64,000 bases of DNA from Antedon mediterranea (taxonomy: Eukaryota; Echinodermata; Crinoidea; Comatulida; Antedonidae). The stretch spans positions 4,035,001 through 4,099,000 of the forward strand of contig NC_092674.1 in NCBI RefSeq assembly GCF_964355755.1, in the 5' to 3' direction. The notes under the pieces are model-generated. The model was not told the DNA's origin and did not search any database. It saw nothing but the letters and a program-made list of their open reading frames with translations. The translations under genes and the position numbers were made by a program. Numbering within the stretch: position 1 is the first letter of the stretch; each line of letters opens with the position of its first letter. Positions 36,299 to 47,493 of this stretch are shown here, piece by piece.

Positions 36299-38814
36299 AT
36301 GGCAAGTCGAGAAGACAAACTCAGTGATTTACTACTCGACTTTTCTAAACTTTATTGTGGAGGTGGTAAATACAAATGGTTAAAGTGTCTATTATTCAAT
36401 GCACTATCAGTTTCCACGTTGACAGATAGCACATCATCATTGGAATTGTTGCGAAATCTGAGAGAAGGTAGTAATATCTCATTTAATAATGTGGAGATTT
36501 TGTTAGAGATAGCTAACTTGACAGGGCTGGATGCTGCCATAAAGCTGGTTGAAAAATATAAGCAAAACACCACTGGATATAACGCCATTAGTGGTAAAAG
36601 GGTAATAATACTGTATCGCAGAAAACTGTTTGAGTGTCTTAGAGATGTTGGAGGATCCGAGTTACCTAGAATAGCTGCATTTTATACTGAAGATTCGAGT
36701 GATTATAAAGATATCTGGGATTTTGTGTTCTTTTTGGAGGTAGAGAAACGATTGGATAGTACACCAGAGAAAAGTAAAAGATTTGCTAAATTACTCAACC
36801 AGACAGCTGCATATAAATTAACAAAAGGTAAAATTGTACTACAATAATATGTTTTAAAAAAATTTTTAAAAAGCACTCATGTACATATTGTAGGCCTAAT
36901 TTTGTGGACTTTACAAATTAAATTCAAATTCATCATTAGGCCTAAGTTCAAAATGACAAATATGCACCTTTTTTTTCAAAACTCGGACATTAATATATAT
37001 AATTGCTATACAATCTTGATGGTATTACATTTACCATATCACTGCATTACAAGTATAATGTTTCATATGTGTAAAACGTTTATAAACAAAATCTTACATT
37101 GTGTTATAACCCACAGAATACGCAGATACTTTACCAGTGACTGCTGAGCCACAGAACATTTCATCGCCTTCAATACGAGGTATATACCAGACTCTTTTAT
37201 CTGTTAAGGCACTGAACAACATTCTCAAAAGGGATTTCACATTTAGTACTTTAGTGCCCTGTTTGACGACAAATACATGCTAGCGCTATGTTTGCCGTCA
37301 TAGATAGGCCTACCATTGTGTATCTTCATGAAACATCACATTTATCCTATAAAGAATATTATTAATATTTTTTAATTTTCAGAGGTTCTTCCCGGCACTG
37401 CAGCAGTCAAAAAGGAGCAATCAATATCAGCAGTAGTAAAGAAACCTACCGGTAAACTATTTTTCTGAATATTTTATAGATTGTTGTATGGTTGATTAAG
37501 TAGGCCTATGTAGGCCTAATCTTAAAATATAAAATCGTATGCGTTGTATTTAATCAACAGCATCAATTGATTTAAGCGTATAAAAATATTTAAAATGTTT
37601 TATTTACAGTTCCTTCAAGTACTGGCAACAGAAATTCAAAACCATGGACATCATCTGGAATCGGTATGTTTGGTTATTGCATTTGAATGCATTGAGAAAC
37701 CTTTATAAGATTTGCGACGACTTACAGTAGGACCTGAATTAGTTACGTCATGTGCATACATTGTGAGCATGCGTAGGACATTTGAATGTGTGGGTAGGTT
37801 TTGTAGGTCGTCGCAAATCGGAAGCTCCCATTGTCTATGGTTGGATTTGACGTAGATTTCTTCGAATAACAAACGGTAACATTACTTGGACATGAGTGCT
37901 GAACATTCTATAATATTGAAATGAAAGTGGAGTTGTGGCTTGGTGGTTATGATAACTTGGCTACCACTCCAAGGGTCCTGGGTTTAAGTCCCGTCACATG
38001 TAAGGATTTTTTCTGTGGACAAAATTACAACTCCACTCCCAAAGACTTTGTTTATGTAGAGCATCTTTTGTATGATTGTCTTGTGAACCTCTGAGGGTCC
38101 CTAATGATCAGCAATTGTTGGATGGATCACCCTCATTAAATATGGTAAAAAAAAATGTAATAATGTTACAGCATTAATTAAAAGTCATGTCACATTTTCA
38201 GTGTATAAGTAGACATATATCATTACTACAATCGGTTGTGCTATCATAAATATGCTGCTATATCTTTCTTCATTAAAGCACTACCCGAGAGCGACTATCT
38301 ACGACTACTTGTGAACGTGTCATCGTGGTGGACAAAACACAATAAAATAAATTTACTGAAATTTATCCTTTTAAAGTTCAAAAAGGACGTTGCTCTAACA
38401 GACATAGAGAAAACTGATGATCCGTTCGATTTGTTTGAGTTGCTTACAGCTCCTGGAATAATTGGCCCATCAAATGTTGATGTTTTGATGGAAGCCGTTG
38501 TAATCGGAAGGATGAAAGGTGTGGACGAGGAGAAGATCACAAAATTGATACCGACCTTTCCTGGATTCACTAACATAACAGTCCCAGCATCCTGGGATAA
38601 GCGACAAAAGTTGATCAGATTTGGGCTCAGGATAGGTAAAGCTGAACAAACCCGCATTGGACAGTTGTGTGGTGTGATGGTTAACAAGTTACCAGATGTT
38701 TGGGCGTTGATGTTTAAACTAGAGAATAAAGAATTATTCGATAGAAAAGTCACAGAATTAATTCAAAGATTAAATGACACTGGTATGGATAAGCTTGCAG
38801 CATTATTGGAATAG
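36299..38814 (+). CDS. Four-DED protein, copy 1 (416 aa, 5 exons), no caspase domain
   Basis: Exons: 36299-36827, 37117-37179, 37383-37451, 37610-37663, 38279-38814, all with phase-1 junctions. Death effector domains are six-helix modules that assemble caspase-8-type cell-death and NF-kB complexes. Exon 1 holds two: residues about 6-90 (WLKCLLFNALS, SSLELLRNL, NNVEILLEIANLTGLDAAI) and about 105-170 (YRRKLFECLRDVGGSEL, DIWDFVFFLEVEKR). The second pair of patterns closely parallels the tandem DEDs of caspase-8/FLIP. Exons 2-4 form a 62-residue Ser/Thr/Pro linker. Exon 5 holds two more: about 244-325 (INLLKFILLKF, DPFDLFELL, NVDVLMEAVVIG) and about 342-415 (RQKLIRFGLRIG, DVWALMFKLENKELF). No protease, membrane or signal segment is seen. 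TTCTTCAG just before the ATG suggests a 5' untranslated exon. The first DED call is the firmest and the fourth the weakest. Confidence 0.75.
37921..38150 (+). mobile_element. tRNA-derived SINE present only in DED unit 1
   Basis: Same family as the element at 29090-29310: head GTGGCTTGGTGGTTATGATAA, B box GGGTTTAAGTCCC, body ACAAAATTACAACTCCACTCC, tail ending in A9. Unit 2 reads ATTGAAATGTAATGTC uninterrupted at about 44706-44721, so it is the empty site. Insertion came after the unit duplication. It sits in intron 4, about 130 bp upstream of exon 5. Confidence 0.75.
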
Positions 38815-39755
38815 AAACTATGGAGAGACAAATAAATAATTTCATGCAATATATCATTATTTTACCAAAATTGTACTTAAATTTTGCTTTTATTATGCTA
38901 CACTCATCACGCAAAATAGCAAAATTCATGAACGTAAACGTGGAGTTTTATTGAAAACCGGGGCCATTCATTTTTAAAGATTAGTAGTTAGATTTAGTCA
39001 AAAGCGTTTTACCAACAAAGTTAATCTTGTAAAAAATAAAGCATTTAAGAAGTGCGTTTTTAAGAATATTGTTGTGTAAATAACATACATACTGAATTAA
39101 CATGTTTTATTATAATGATCAGTTCAAAGAAGGGAAAAGGGAAATAATGCGTTTGAAAGCTACATGAGTTCTACCGTTATGTGTTTGTATGTGTGTACGA
39201 ATATTTTCTTGTTGAAGAAATGTAAGTTCCCACACAAGACTAGAAAAAAGAAAGACGTGTGTTGCATGTCATCAACAGCGGCAAACACGTACATGACATG
39301 ATAGGCAAGGAGTTGTTTTACAAAATAAGAAACAATATGACTTTCGTAGAATTACGCATGCAGATAAACTTTTTATACCTCGATAATGAGACAGAGCATG
39401 CTCAATAGTAACTCAAGATTCGGAAATAATTTATGACTAAAAAAAGTAAGCCTACTATTCCGTATGTTTGTTTCCATTATAAGATGTTTATGTGTACCAA
39501 AATTGTCGCCTGTTATTCATTGTTTTTCTTTTTCACTTCACTTTTTATGCTTTCATGCTAGCTAAGAATAACTTTATTCCATGACGTATGTGAAGAAACT
39601 ATTTCAATTTCAATCTATTACTTGTATATACTTATAATAAAAACATGAAAACAATATACATTTTTCGTGTCCTTTTTTCTAAGCATTTTCACTTTCTTTG
39701 TCAGAATGAATTTCGGTAGCCTACATATGATGATATTATAAAAAGTAGGCCTAAA
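38815..39755 (+). other. 3' flank of DED copy 1, shared with unit 2
   Basis: An AATAAA signal lies about 18 bp after the stop (38832) and another near 39035. From about 38930 onward the sequence is nearly identical to the flank of copy 2 (45490-46310). No gene was seen; a short minus-strand frame near 39618-39845 runs into the hAT-like element terminus and is not convincing. Confidence 0.5.
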
Positions 39756-41508
39756 CACGGGCGCGGATTTAGGCAGCACCCATCCCCCCCCCCCACCACT
39801 AAATTTCAACAGACTTGCCTTTTTTAGATAATGACTTATCTGCAACCCGACGGATCGTTTTTATCATTTATATAATATACCCCGACGCTACACACACAGT
39901 GATGGCGCCTTCTTCGGGGAGTATTGAGTAATTTGACCATATTTGTCGGGGAGAAAAATAAGATTATTTATTTTCTAGTAAAAAAAACATATTAAGTGTA
40001 CTACTCTATATTTTAAGTAGGCCTAACTGCGGCATTCCATTTTTGACGTACGTTCGAAGGGGGTGTCACGAAACCTAAGACCACGAAAGCTAAGAACCCC
40101 TAAGACCTAAGATCACGAAAGCTAAGACCCAAGACCTAAGATTACAAATATTTATCTTTCGCACCTGCCTTGTATTTTAACTCCCAACATTTATTCTGAA
40201 TACCACACCTTAGAATTGGCACTTTCATGAAAAAGAATCACATAAAAAGTAACAAATACATTTTTAAATTGATGATTTTACAGACGTTTTTCTCGCACAC
40301 AAAATGACTAGCCTACAGCACACTAGAACTAGGCCTACCCCATGTTATGATAAGTTTTTTTGTTTCGTTTTCTTTCTGTTTTTATACTTGTACTATTATT
40401 GTTGCTCTTTTGGCGCTCCATAGAAACAAAAAATATTGAGCATGGGGAGCTCGAGGAGTTACATTACAGTATAAAAAGAAACACGTCTGTAAAATCATCA
40501 ATTTAAAGGATTTATTTATTTGTTATTATGTGTTTCTCCTTCTGAAAGTACTTATAAGTCCTAATTTTAAAGTGTGGTATTCAGGATAAAGTTAGTCAAC
40601 AAATTTGGAGTCAAAATACAAGAAAGGCAGGTGCGTAAGAAAAACATCCTCTGAACCAACACATTGGAGTAAATATATACCAACAAACAACCCGTCAAGT
40701 TTGTTTGTTGTAAAGAAAAAATATACATTTACTCAACGGGCGAAAATAATGTGAGTTTATCTATGTTTTGCGGTAGTATTAAATTATATTTATGGTAATA
40801 AATGAAACCTACTGTGTTTAAAATTATGTATGGATAAACAAGTATTGTTTTTAAGCTGTATAGTATATCTTAGAATTTGTAATCTTAGGTCTTGGGTCTT
40901 AGCTTTCGTGATCTTAGGTCTTAGGGGGTCTTAGCTTTCGTGGTCTTAGGTTTCGTGACACCCCGTTCGAAGGCTATACACTTTATGCATGCTGACTGTT
41001 AGCGAAGTAAACAGTATGTGGTACGCATTTGTCTGGCGGTGTCTCTTTGTACGAATCATTCATGACCCGGCCGGTTCACTGACTGCGGTATACTCGTGGA
41101 CATATCTGGGCTGTATCATATTACATCCAGGGACCAAAATGTGTATTTTCCAGATTCCAGGTGAAAATCGGAAATTCATTTGCAAATACACATCAACGTA
41201 CGTTCATACAGGGAAAGGTACGAGTTATGTTCTCACGGTTGAGTTTACGAATTGTTTCAATTTACGAATAACCATGTGTACGGCGTATATGTTCGCTGTC
41301 GAGGGGTTTGGGTGGGGGTTCGAGTGGGGGAAAGGAAGCGGTTGGCCCGAACCATAAAACACGGTCTGGTCACGTTTCTTTTTCGCGCATAAAGATATAA
41401 AGTAAAATAAAATTATCCTTAAATGTCTAATATCGTCGTAACTGTTAAAATTTGCAGGGGCTTCGCCCTCGTACCAAAAGCTAATTTATAATGCTGGATC
41501 CGCCCCTG
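39756..41508. mobile_element. hAT-like non-autonomous element in unit 1 (with nested foldback element)
   Basis: Left end CACGGGCGCGGATTTAGGC followed by poly-C, and right end GCTGGATCCGCCCCTG, form imperfect inverted repeats of the CAGxGGCGGATCC type common in hAT elements. The middle contains TGTCTGGCGGTGTCTCTTTG and CATCCAGGGACCAAAATGTG, shared with the 3443-5197 element. The same insertion is at 46310-47204 in unit 2, so it predates the unit duplication. A 905-bp element is nested at 40060. Confidence 0.6.
40060..40964. mobile_element. 905-bp foldback transposon with 8-bp target duplication
   Basis: Nearly perfect terminal inverted repeats of about 95 bp begin GGGGTGTCACGAAACCTAAG. Within them the words CTAAGACC and ACGAAAGCTAAG are repeated. 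A second, inner inverted repeat pairs about 40190-40300 with 40490-40600 (for example TTGATGATTTTACAGACG). GTTCGAAG directly flanks both ends (40052-40059 and 40965-40972). Unit 2 has the unoccupied site (GTACGTTCGAGGGCTATAC near 46612-46630). There is no coding capacity. The 8-bp duplication fits hAT, P, Merlin or some Mutator-like elements; the class is not settled. Confidence 0.85.
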
Positions 41509-41867
41509 TGTACAGTGTTTACGAGCTCTGAAATCCCGACTAGACATTGCTGATTTGATGATGCTTGAATATGTCTAGGCCTAAGGTTTATGTTTAACCC
41601 TTCGTAAATGTGAATAATGTTGCGTTTAAACCACCTCATTTTAATACACCACATTGTGAGGTTATTTGTATCTCATCTCGCATCGCATAATATAATCGAT
41701 CGAATATTATATAATTATTCTTTACTTATTATTATATTTTGTTGTTATTGTGGTAGCACTGTAATGCTTTATTTATTTATTATATCTTCTCAGTTTCGAT
41801 TCGCAACGTATAAAAATCGATGTGCCTTGGCGTGTCATACGTTAGTATAATTGAACTTTCCGGAAAT

Positions 41868-42080
41868 CGTTTGGCGTTTCATAGTAAGCTTGATCGTCTC
41901 GATTGTCTCTTGGCTGTTTTTCACAATAGAATGAAAGCGGCACAGTATATAGGTTTTGGCATGGTTTTGGTGCTGGGACAGGTGGTTGCATGTTACGTAC
42001 CTCGACGTTTTGCTAATAGATTGAAATACAGGGACATATCAAGATCAAGTGAAATTTATTCGATTATTATAGTTTTCTAA
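41868..42080. other. Conserved block at the start of each DED unit
   Basis: This block (unit 2) matches 35260-35450 in unit 1 and, more weakly, about 47495-47540 in unit 3. On the minus strand all copies contain ATGAAACG and a related peptide (IKHTMKRQTAKF in unit 1, IKLTMKRQT in unit 2, IKEMKRHKSKF in unit 3). On the plus strand only unit 2 has an open 49-codon frame with one hydrophobic segment (MKAAQYIGFGMVLVLGQVV). It may be a promoter or untranslated exon of the DED genes, a bidirectional start region, or a small gene. Confidence 0.35.
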
Positions 42081-42752
42081 GTTTGTAAGTTTTTAGATTA
42101 GAAACCTAATTACGGATATACTACAAATAGGCTAAAGTAGGAAAATCAAGTTAGCTTACATAAAATTGTCCAAGTTCAAGCTTACTTTACTTACTACACT
42201 GTAATATCCACACCCTAAATAGCCTATAGGCCTTTTATATGCCAAAATACATGCAAATTCCGTGCGTTTTTACTATTATAGGCCTAATACAAGCTCAATG
42301 ATTTTATGTGAACTGTTTATTTATGGCTATATATGGGGCTAGGCCAATGTATTCAAGTGATTAATTCCATTGATCGTTCCGAATGTGCCTACCTAAAATA
42401 AGGTCGTTGGACTTTCCATACGTGAATCATCTGGTGGGCAGACGATAAAAATAATATGATGATAATCACAGAGTCGATAAACGTGATGTGATGTTGTTTG
42501 TCTTCGTATTTTAAAAGCTGGAACAAATCCTTCTATTATTTTCACCATAGACAAACAAAACACTCCAGTAACGTACAATTTGACAGCATGATTGCGAGTG
42601 ATATAAATTGTGTTTTTTTAAACATAATATGCAACTTGTTTTACTCCAGCACATTATCGGTCGTGTAATTCGAACATTTCGTTTTTTTAAATAGGCTTCG
42701 AGTATTTTGCCTCAAATTTCCCTGCGAGACATTTTCCATAGGCCTATCATAT

Positions 42753-42927
42753 ACCCCTTTCACACCAAAACACCGGGGTGTCCCCGCAGTTCGCTCTCCG
42801 GAGAATGTTTAGCTGTTGAACCCCGCAGTTTTAAACTCCGGAGTTGCTTGATTTTACCTTTCACACCAAAACACCGGGGCGTCAACTCCGGAGTGTCTCC
42901 GGAGTTTTGCTTTTGGTGTGAAAGGGG
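42753..42927. mobile_element. TA-flanked MITE with CCCCTTTCACACC ends, only in unit 2
   Basis: Left end CCCCTTTCACACCAAAA and right end TTTTGGTGTGAAAGGGG are perfect 17-bp inverted repeats, flanked by TA on both sides. The interior repeats the CTCCGGAG palindrome, CACCGGGG and the left-end word itself. At the matching place in unit 1 (about 36090-36120) the sequence runs CCCTATCTAATTATTCAC without the element, so it inserted after the duplication. Confidence 0.8.
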
Positions 42928-43072
42928 TACTATTAATTCACATACAGTGACAATAATTGTTAATTTTGATTGTTACGTTAACGTAACAAAATTGATGTTA
43001 AACAAACTGTTTAATATCCCGAGATATTGTAGGTCTATTTATGTATGCACTTGTTATTCTTCAGTCTCTAAA

Positions 43073-45354
43073 ATGGCGAGTCAAGAAGATAGATTCGAGG
43101 ATTTACTAGACGAATTTAGTAGACATTTTTCTGGAGGCAAATGCAAATGGTTAAGGTGTCTTTTATACAATACACTAAGTGTTTCCACGTTGACAAAAAG
43201 CACAACAGCATTACAATTACTTTCAAAATTGCACAGTCAAGTTAAAGGTCATATCTCCTCTAATAATGTGGAAATTTTGTTAGAGATAGCTGAATTGACA
43301 GGGCTGGATGCTGCCATAAGGCTGGTTGAAAAATATAAGCGAAATACCGCTGGATATAACGCCACCAGAGGTCAAAGGTTAACACTGTATCGTCAAAAAC
43401 TGTTTGAGTCACTTAGAGAAGTTGGAGGACCAGAGTTACCTAGAATTGCTGCATTTTATAGTGAAGATTCCAGTGATCATATTGATATTTGGGATTTTGT
43501 GTTCTTTCTGGAGGTAGGAAAGCGATTGGATAGTACACCAGAGAAAACTAAAAGATTTGCTAAATTACTCAACCCGACAGCTGCACACATATTAACAGAA
43601 GGTAAAATTGTTCTTCAATATTATTTAAAAATGTTTTTAAAAAAATACTAACATTCATGGCTTTTATATAATGTCTGTATAACCTACATATAATTTTGTG
43701 GGCTTTACAAATTAGTTTAAAATGACGAATATGCACTTTTTTTTTCAAAACTCGGACATTAATATAATTGCTATACAATCTTGATGATATTACGTTTATC
43801 ATATCATTGCATTACAAGTATAATGTTGCATATGTGTAAAACGTTTATAAACAAAATCTTACATTGTGTTATATCCCACAGAATATGCAAATACTTTACC
43901 AGAGACTGGTGAGCCACAGAACATTCCATCATCTTCTATACAAGGTATATACCAGATACTCTTTTATCTGTTAAGGCACTGAACAACATTCTCAAAAGGG
44001 ATTTCATATTTAGTACTTTAGTGCCCTGTTTGACGACAAAGACATGCTAGCGCTATGTTCGTCGTCATAGATAGGCCTACCATTGTGTATCTTCATGAAA
44101 CATCACATTTATCCTATAAAGAATATTATTAATATTTTTTAATTTTCAGAGGTTCTTCCCGGCACTGCAGCAGTCAAAAAGGAGCAATCAACATCAGCAG
44201 TAGTAAGGAAACCTACAGGTAAACTATTTTTCTGAATATTTTATAGATTGTTATATGGTTGATTATGTAGGCCTAATCTTAAAATATAAAATCGTATGCG
44301 TTGTATTTAATCAACAGCATCAATTGATTTAAGCGTATAAAAATATTTAAAATGTTTTATTTACAGTTCCTTCAAGTACTGGCAACAGAAATTCAAAACC
44401 ATGGACATCATCTGGTATCGGTATGTTTGGTTATTGTATTTTGAATGCATTGAGAAACCTTTATAAGATTTGCGACGACTTACAGTAGGACCTGAATTAG
44501 TTACGTCATGTAAATTCATTGTGAGCATGCGTAGGACATTTGAATGTGCTTCCTCTATTCTTCGACACCATTTGGGGGGGGGGGGGGAAGGTTTTCTAGG
44601 TCGTCGCAAATCGAAAGCTCCCATTGTCTCTGGTGAGGATTTGACGTAGATTTCTTCGAATAAAAAACGGTAACATTACTTTGACAGTGCTGAACATTCA
44701 ATACTATTGAAATGTAATGTCAAATCACATTTGCAATGTGTACTTAGGCATAGACACAATTTCTGATCATAGATAAAATATTTTGTTCCTATAACATGTT
44801 TTTTCTTCCTTACAGCACTATCCAAGAGTGACTATCGAAAACTACTTGTGGAAGTAGCATCGTGGTGGGAAGAACACGAAAAAATACATTTACTAAAATT
44901 TATCATTTTCAAGTTTAAGTGCGTTGCTCTAACAGACATAGAGAACACTGATGATGCATTCGAACTCCTTGAGTTGCTTACAGCTCCTGGAATAATTAGT
45001 CCATCAAATGTTGATGTTTTGATGGAAGCCGTTGTAATCGGAGAAATGGGAGGTGTGGACGAGGAAAGGATAACAAAATTGATACCGACCTTTCCTGGAT
45101 TCAGTAACATAACAGTCCCTGCACGCCGCTGGGATAAACGACAAAAGTTGATCAAATTTGGGCGTGGGATAAGTAAAGATGAACAATCCGAAATTGCAAA
45201 ATTATATGGACTGAAGACTAAGAAGTTAAACGATGTCTGGGATTTCATGTTAAAACTAGAAAAGAAAGAATTATTCGATGGAGAAATTATAGAATTCGTT
45301 CAAACACTTAAGGACAATAAAATGAAAAAACATGCAACTACATTATTGGGATAG
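43073..45354 (+). CDS. Four-DED protein, copy 2 (417 aa, 5 exons)
   Basis: Exons: 43073-43601, 43882-43944, 44150-44218, 44367-44420, 44816-45354. The first four have exactly the lengths of copy 1; the last is 3 bp longer. Domain order is the same: DED1 (WLRCLLYNTLS, NNVEILLEIAELTGLDAAI), DED2 (YRQKLFESLREVGGPEL, DIWDFVFFLEVGKR), linker (VLPGTAAVKKEQST), DED3 (IHLLKFIIFKF, LLELLTAPGIIS), DED4 (RQKLIKFGRGISKDEQ, DVWDFMLKLEKKELF). It differs from copy 1 mostly at charged and polar surface-type positions, while predicted core residues are kept. Both copies look functional: no stops, conserved splice sites, TTATTCTTCAG just before the ATG region. Cytoplasmic location is inferred from the absence of signal and membrane segments. 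Confidence 0.75.
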
Positions 45355-46309
45355 AAACTGAAGAACAAAAATGAAGGAATAGTGTTGTAAAGAAACCCTT
45401 ATCACACTTCTGCAATATTTAAGGATTTTACTAAAATTTTTAATATTAATGATTTTATTATGCTACACTCATCACAAAAATAGCAAAATTCATGAACGTA
45501 AACGTGGAGTTTTATTGAAAACCGGGGGCCATTCATTTTTAAAGATTAGTTAGATAAGATTTATTCAAAAGCGTTTTACCAACAAAGTTAACTTTGTCAA
45601 AAATAAAGCATTTAAGAAGTGCGTTTTTAAGAATGTTGTTGTGTAAATAACATACATACTGAATTAACATGTTTATTATAATGATCAGTTCAAAGAAGGG
45701 AAAAGGGAAATAATGCGTTTGAAAGCTACATGAGTTCTACCGTTATGTGTTTGTATGTGTGTACGAATATTTTCTTGTTGAAGAAATGAAAGTTCCCACA
45801 CAAGACTAGAAAAAAGAAAGACGTGTGTTGCATGTCATCAACACACGTCCAACAGCGACAAACACATGACGTAAAAAGATAAGAAACAATATGACTTTCG
45901 TAGAATTACACATGCAGATAAACTTTGTATACCTCCATAATGAGACAAATCATGCTCAATACGAACTCAAGATTCGAAAATAATTTATGACTAAAAAAAG
46001 TAGGCCTACTATTCCGTATGTTTGTTTCCATTATAAGATGTTTATGTGTACCAAAATTGTCGCCTGTTATTCATTGTTTTTCTTTTTCACTTCACTTTTT
46101 ATGCTTTCATGCTAGCTAAGAATAACTTTATTCCATGACGTATGTGAAGAAACTATTTCAATTTCAATCTATTACTTGTATATACTTATAATAAAAACAT
46201 GAAAACAATATACATTTTTTGTGTCCTTTTTTCTAAGCATTTTTACTTTCTTTATCAGAATGAATTGCGGTAGCCTACATATGATGATATTATAAAAAGT
46301 AGGCCTAAA
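45355..46309 (+). other. 3' flank of DED copy 2, near-identical to unit 1
   Basis: From about 45490 on it matches 38930-39755 with roughly 3% difference by eye (for example AACGTGGAGTTTTATTGAAA and AAGAAGGGAAAAGGGAAATA are unchanged). No gene was recognised. Confidence 0.6.
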
Positions 46310-47204
46310 CACGGGCGCGGATTTAGGCAGCACCCATCTCCCCCCCCCCCCCCAACCACTAAATTTCAACAGACTTGCCTTTTTTAGATAATGACTTATC
46401 TGCAACCCGACGGATCGTTTTTATCATTTATATAATATTTACCCCGACCCTACACACACAGTGATGGCGCCTTCCTCGGGGAGTATTGAGTAATTTGACC
46501 ATATTTGTCGGGGAGAAAAATAAGATCATTTATTTTCTAGTAAAAAAAAAACAAATTAAGTGTACTACTCTTTATTTTAAGTAGGCCTAACTGCGGCATT
46601 CCATTTTTGACGTACGTTCGAGGGCTATACACTTTATGCATGCTGACTGTCAGCGAAGTAAACAGTATGTGGTACGCATTTGTCTGGCGGTGGTGTCTCT
46701 TTGTACGAATCATTCATGACCCGGCCGGTTCACTGCGGTATACTCGTCGACATATCTGGGCTGTATCATATTACATCCAGGGACCAAAATGTGTATTTTC
46801 CAGATTCCAGGCGAAAATCGGAAATCCATTTGCAACTACACATCAACGTACGTTCATACAGGGAAAGGTACGAGTTATGTTCTCACGGTTGAGTTTACGA
46901 ATTGTTTCAATTTACGAATAACCATTTGTGTACGGCGTATATGTTCGCTGTCGAGGGGTTTGGGTGGGGGTTCGAGTGGGGGAAAGGAAGCGGTTGGCAC
47001 GAACCATAAAACACGGTCTGGTCACGTTTCTTTTTCGGGCATAAAGATATAAAAATAAATAAATAAAAGTAAAATAAAATTATCCTTAAATGTCTAATAT
47101 CGTCGTAACTGTCAAAATTTGTAGGGGCTTCGCCCTCGTACCAATCTCGACTTCCCTCCCCCCCCCCCCCCCACACCTAATTTATAATGCTGGATCCGCC
47201 CCTG
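46310..47204. mobile_element. hAT-like element in unit 2 (no nested insertion)
   Basis: The duplicate of 39756-41508 with the same ends (ACGGGCGCGGATTTAGGC plus poly-C; GCTGGATCCGCCCCTG). It lacks the 905-bp foldback insertion, so it shows the ancestral state of the site. A longer poly-C tract lies near the right end. Confidence 0.6.
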
Positions 47205-47493
47205 TGTACAGTGTTTACGAGCTCTGAAATCCCGAGTAGACCTCTTGCTGATGTGATGATGCTTGAATATGTTTGCCTAGGTTTATGTTTAACCCTCCGT
47301 AGTGTGAATAATGTTGCGTTTAAACCACCTCATTTTAATACACCACATTGTGGGGTTATTTTGTATCTCAGCTCATAGATCGCCAACGGAGGTTGCATAA
47401 CAAATATGTGTATACGACCTCTCACTTTTTTATAGTAGGTCTACATTCCAATATTATTTTCAGTTTCGATTCTATATAATCTATTTGCGTTCC

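Noticed and set aside
42707-43072. N-terminal extension of the DED copy 2 frame by about 120 residues
   Set aside because: It runs through the CCCCTTTCACACC MITE and an apparent TTCTTCAG acceptor; copy 1 has no such extension.
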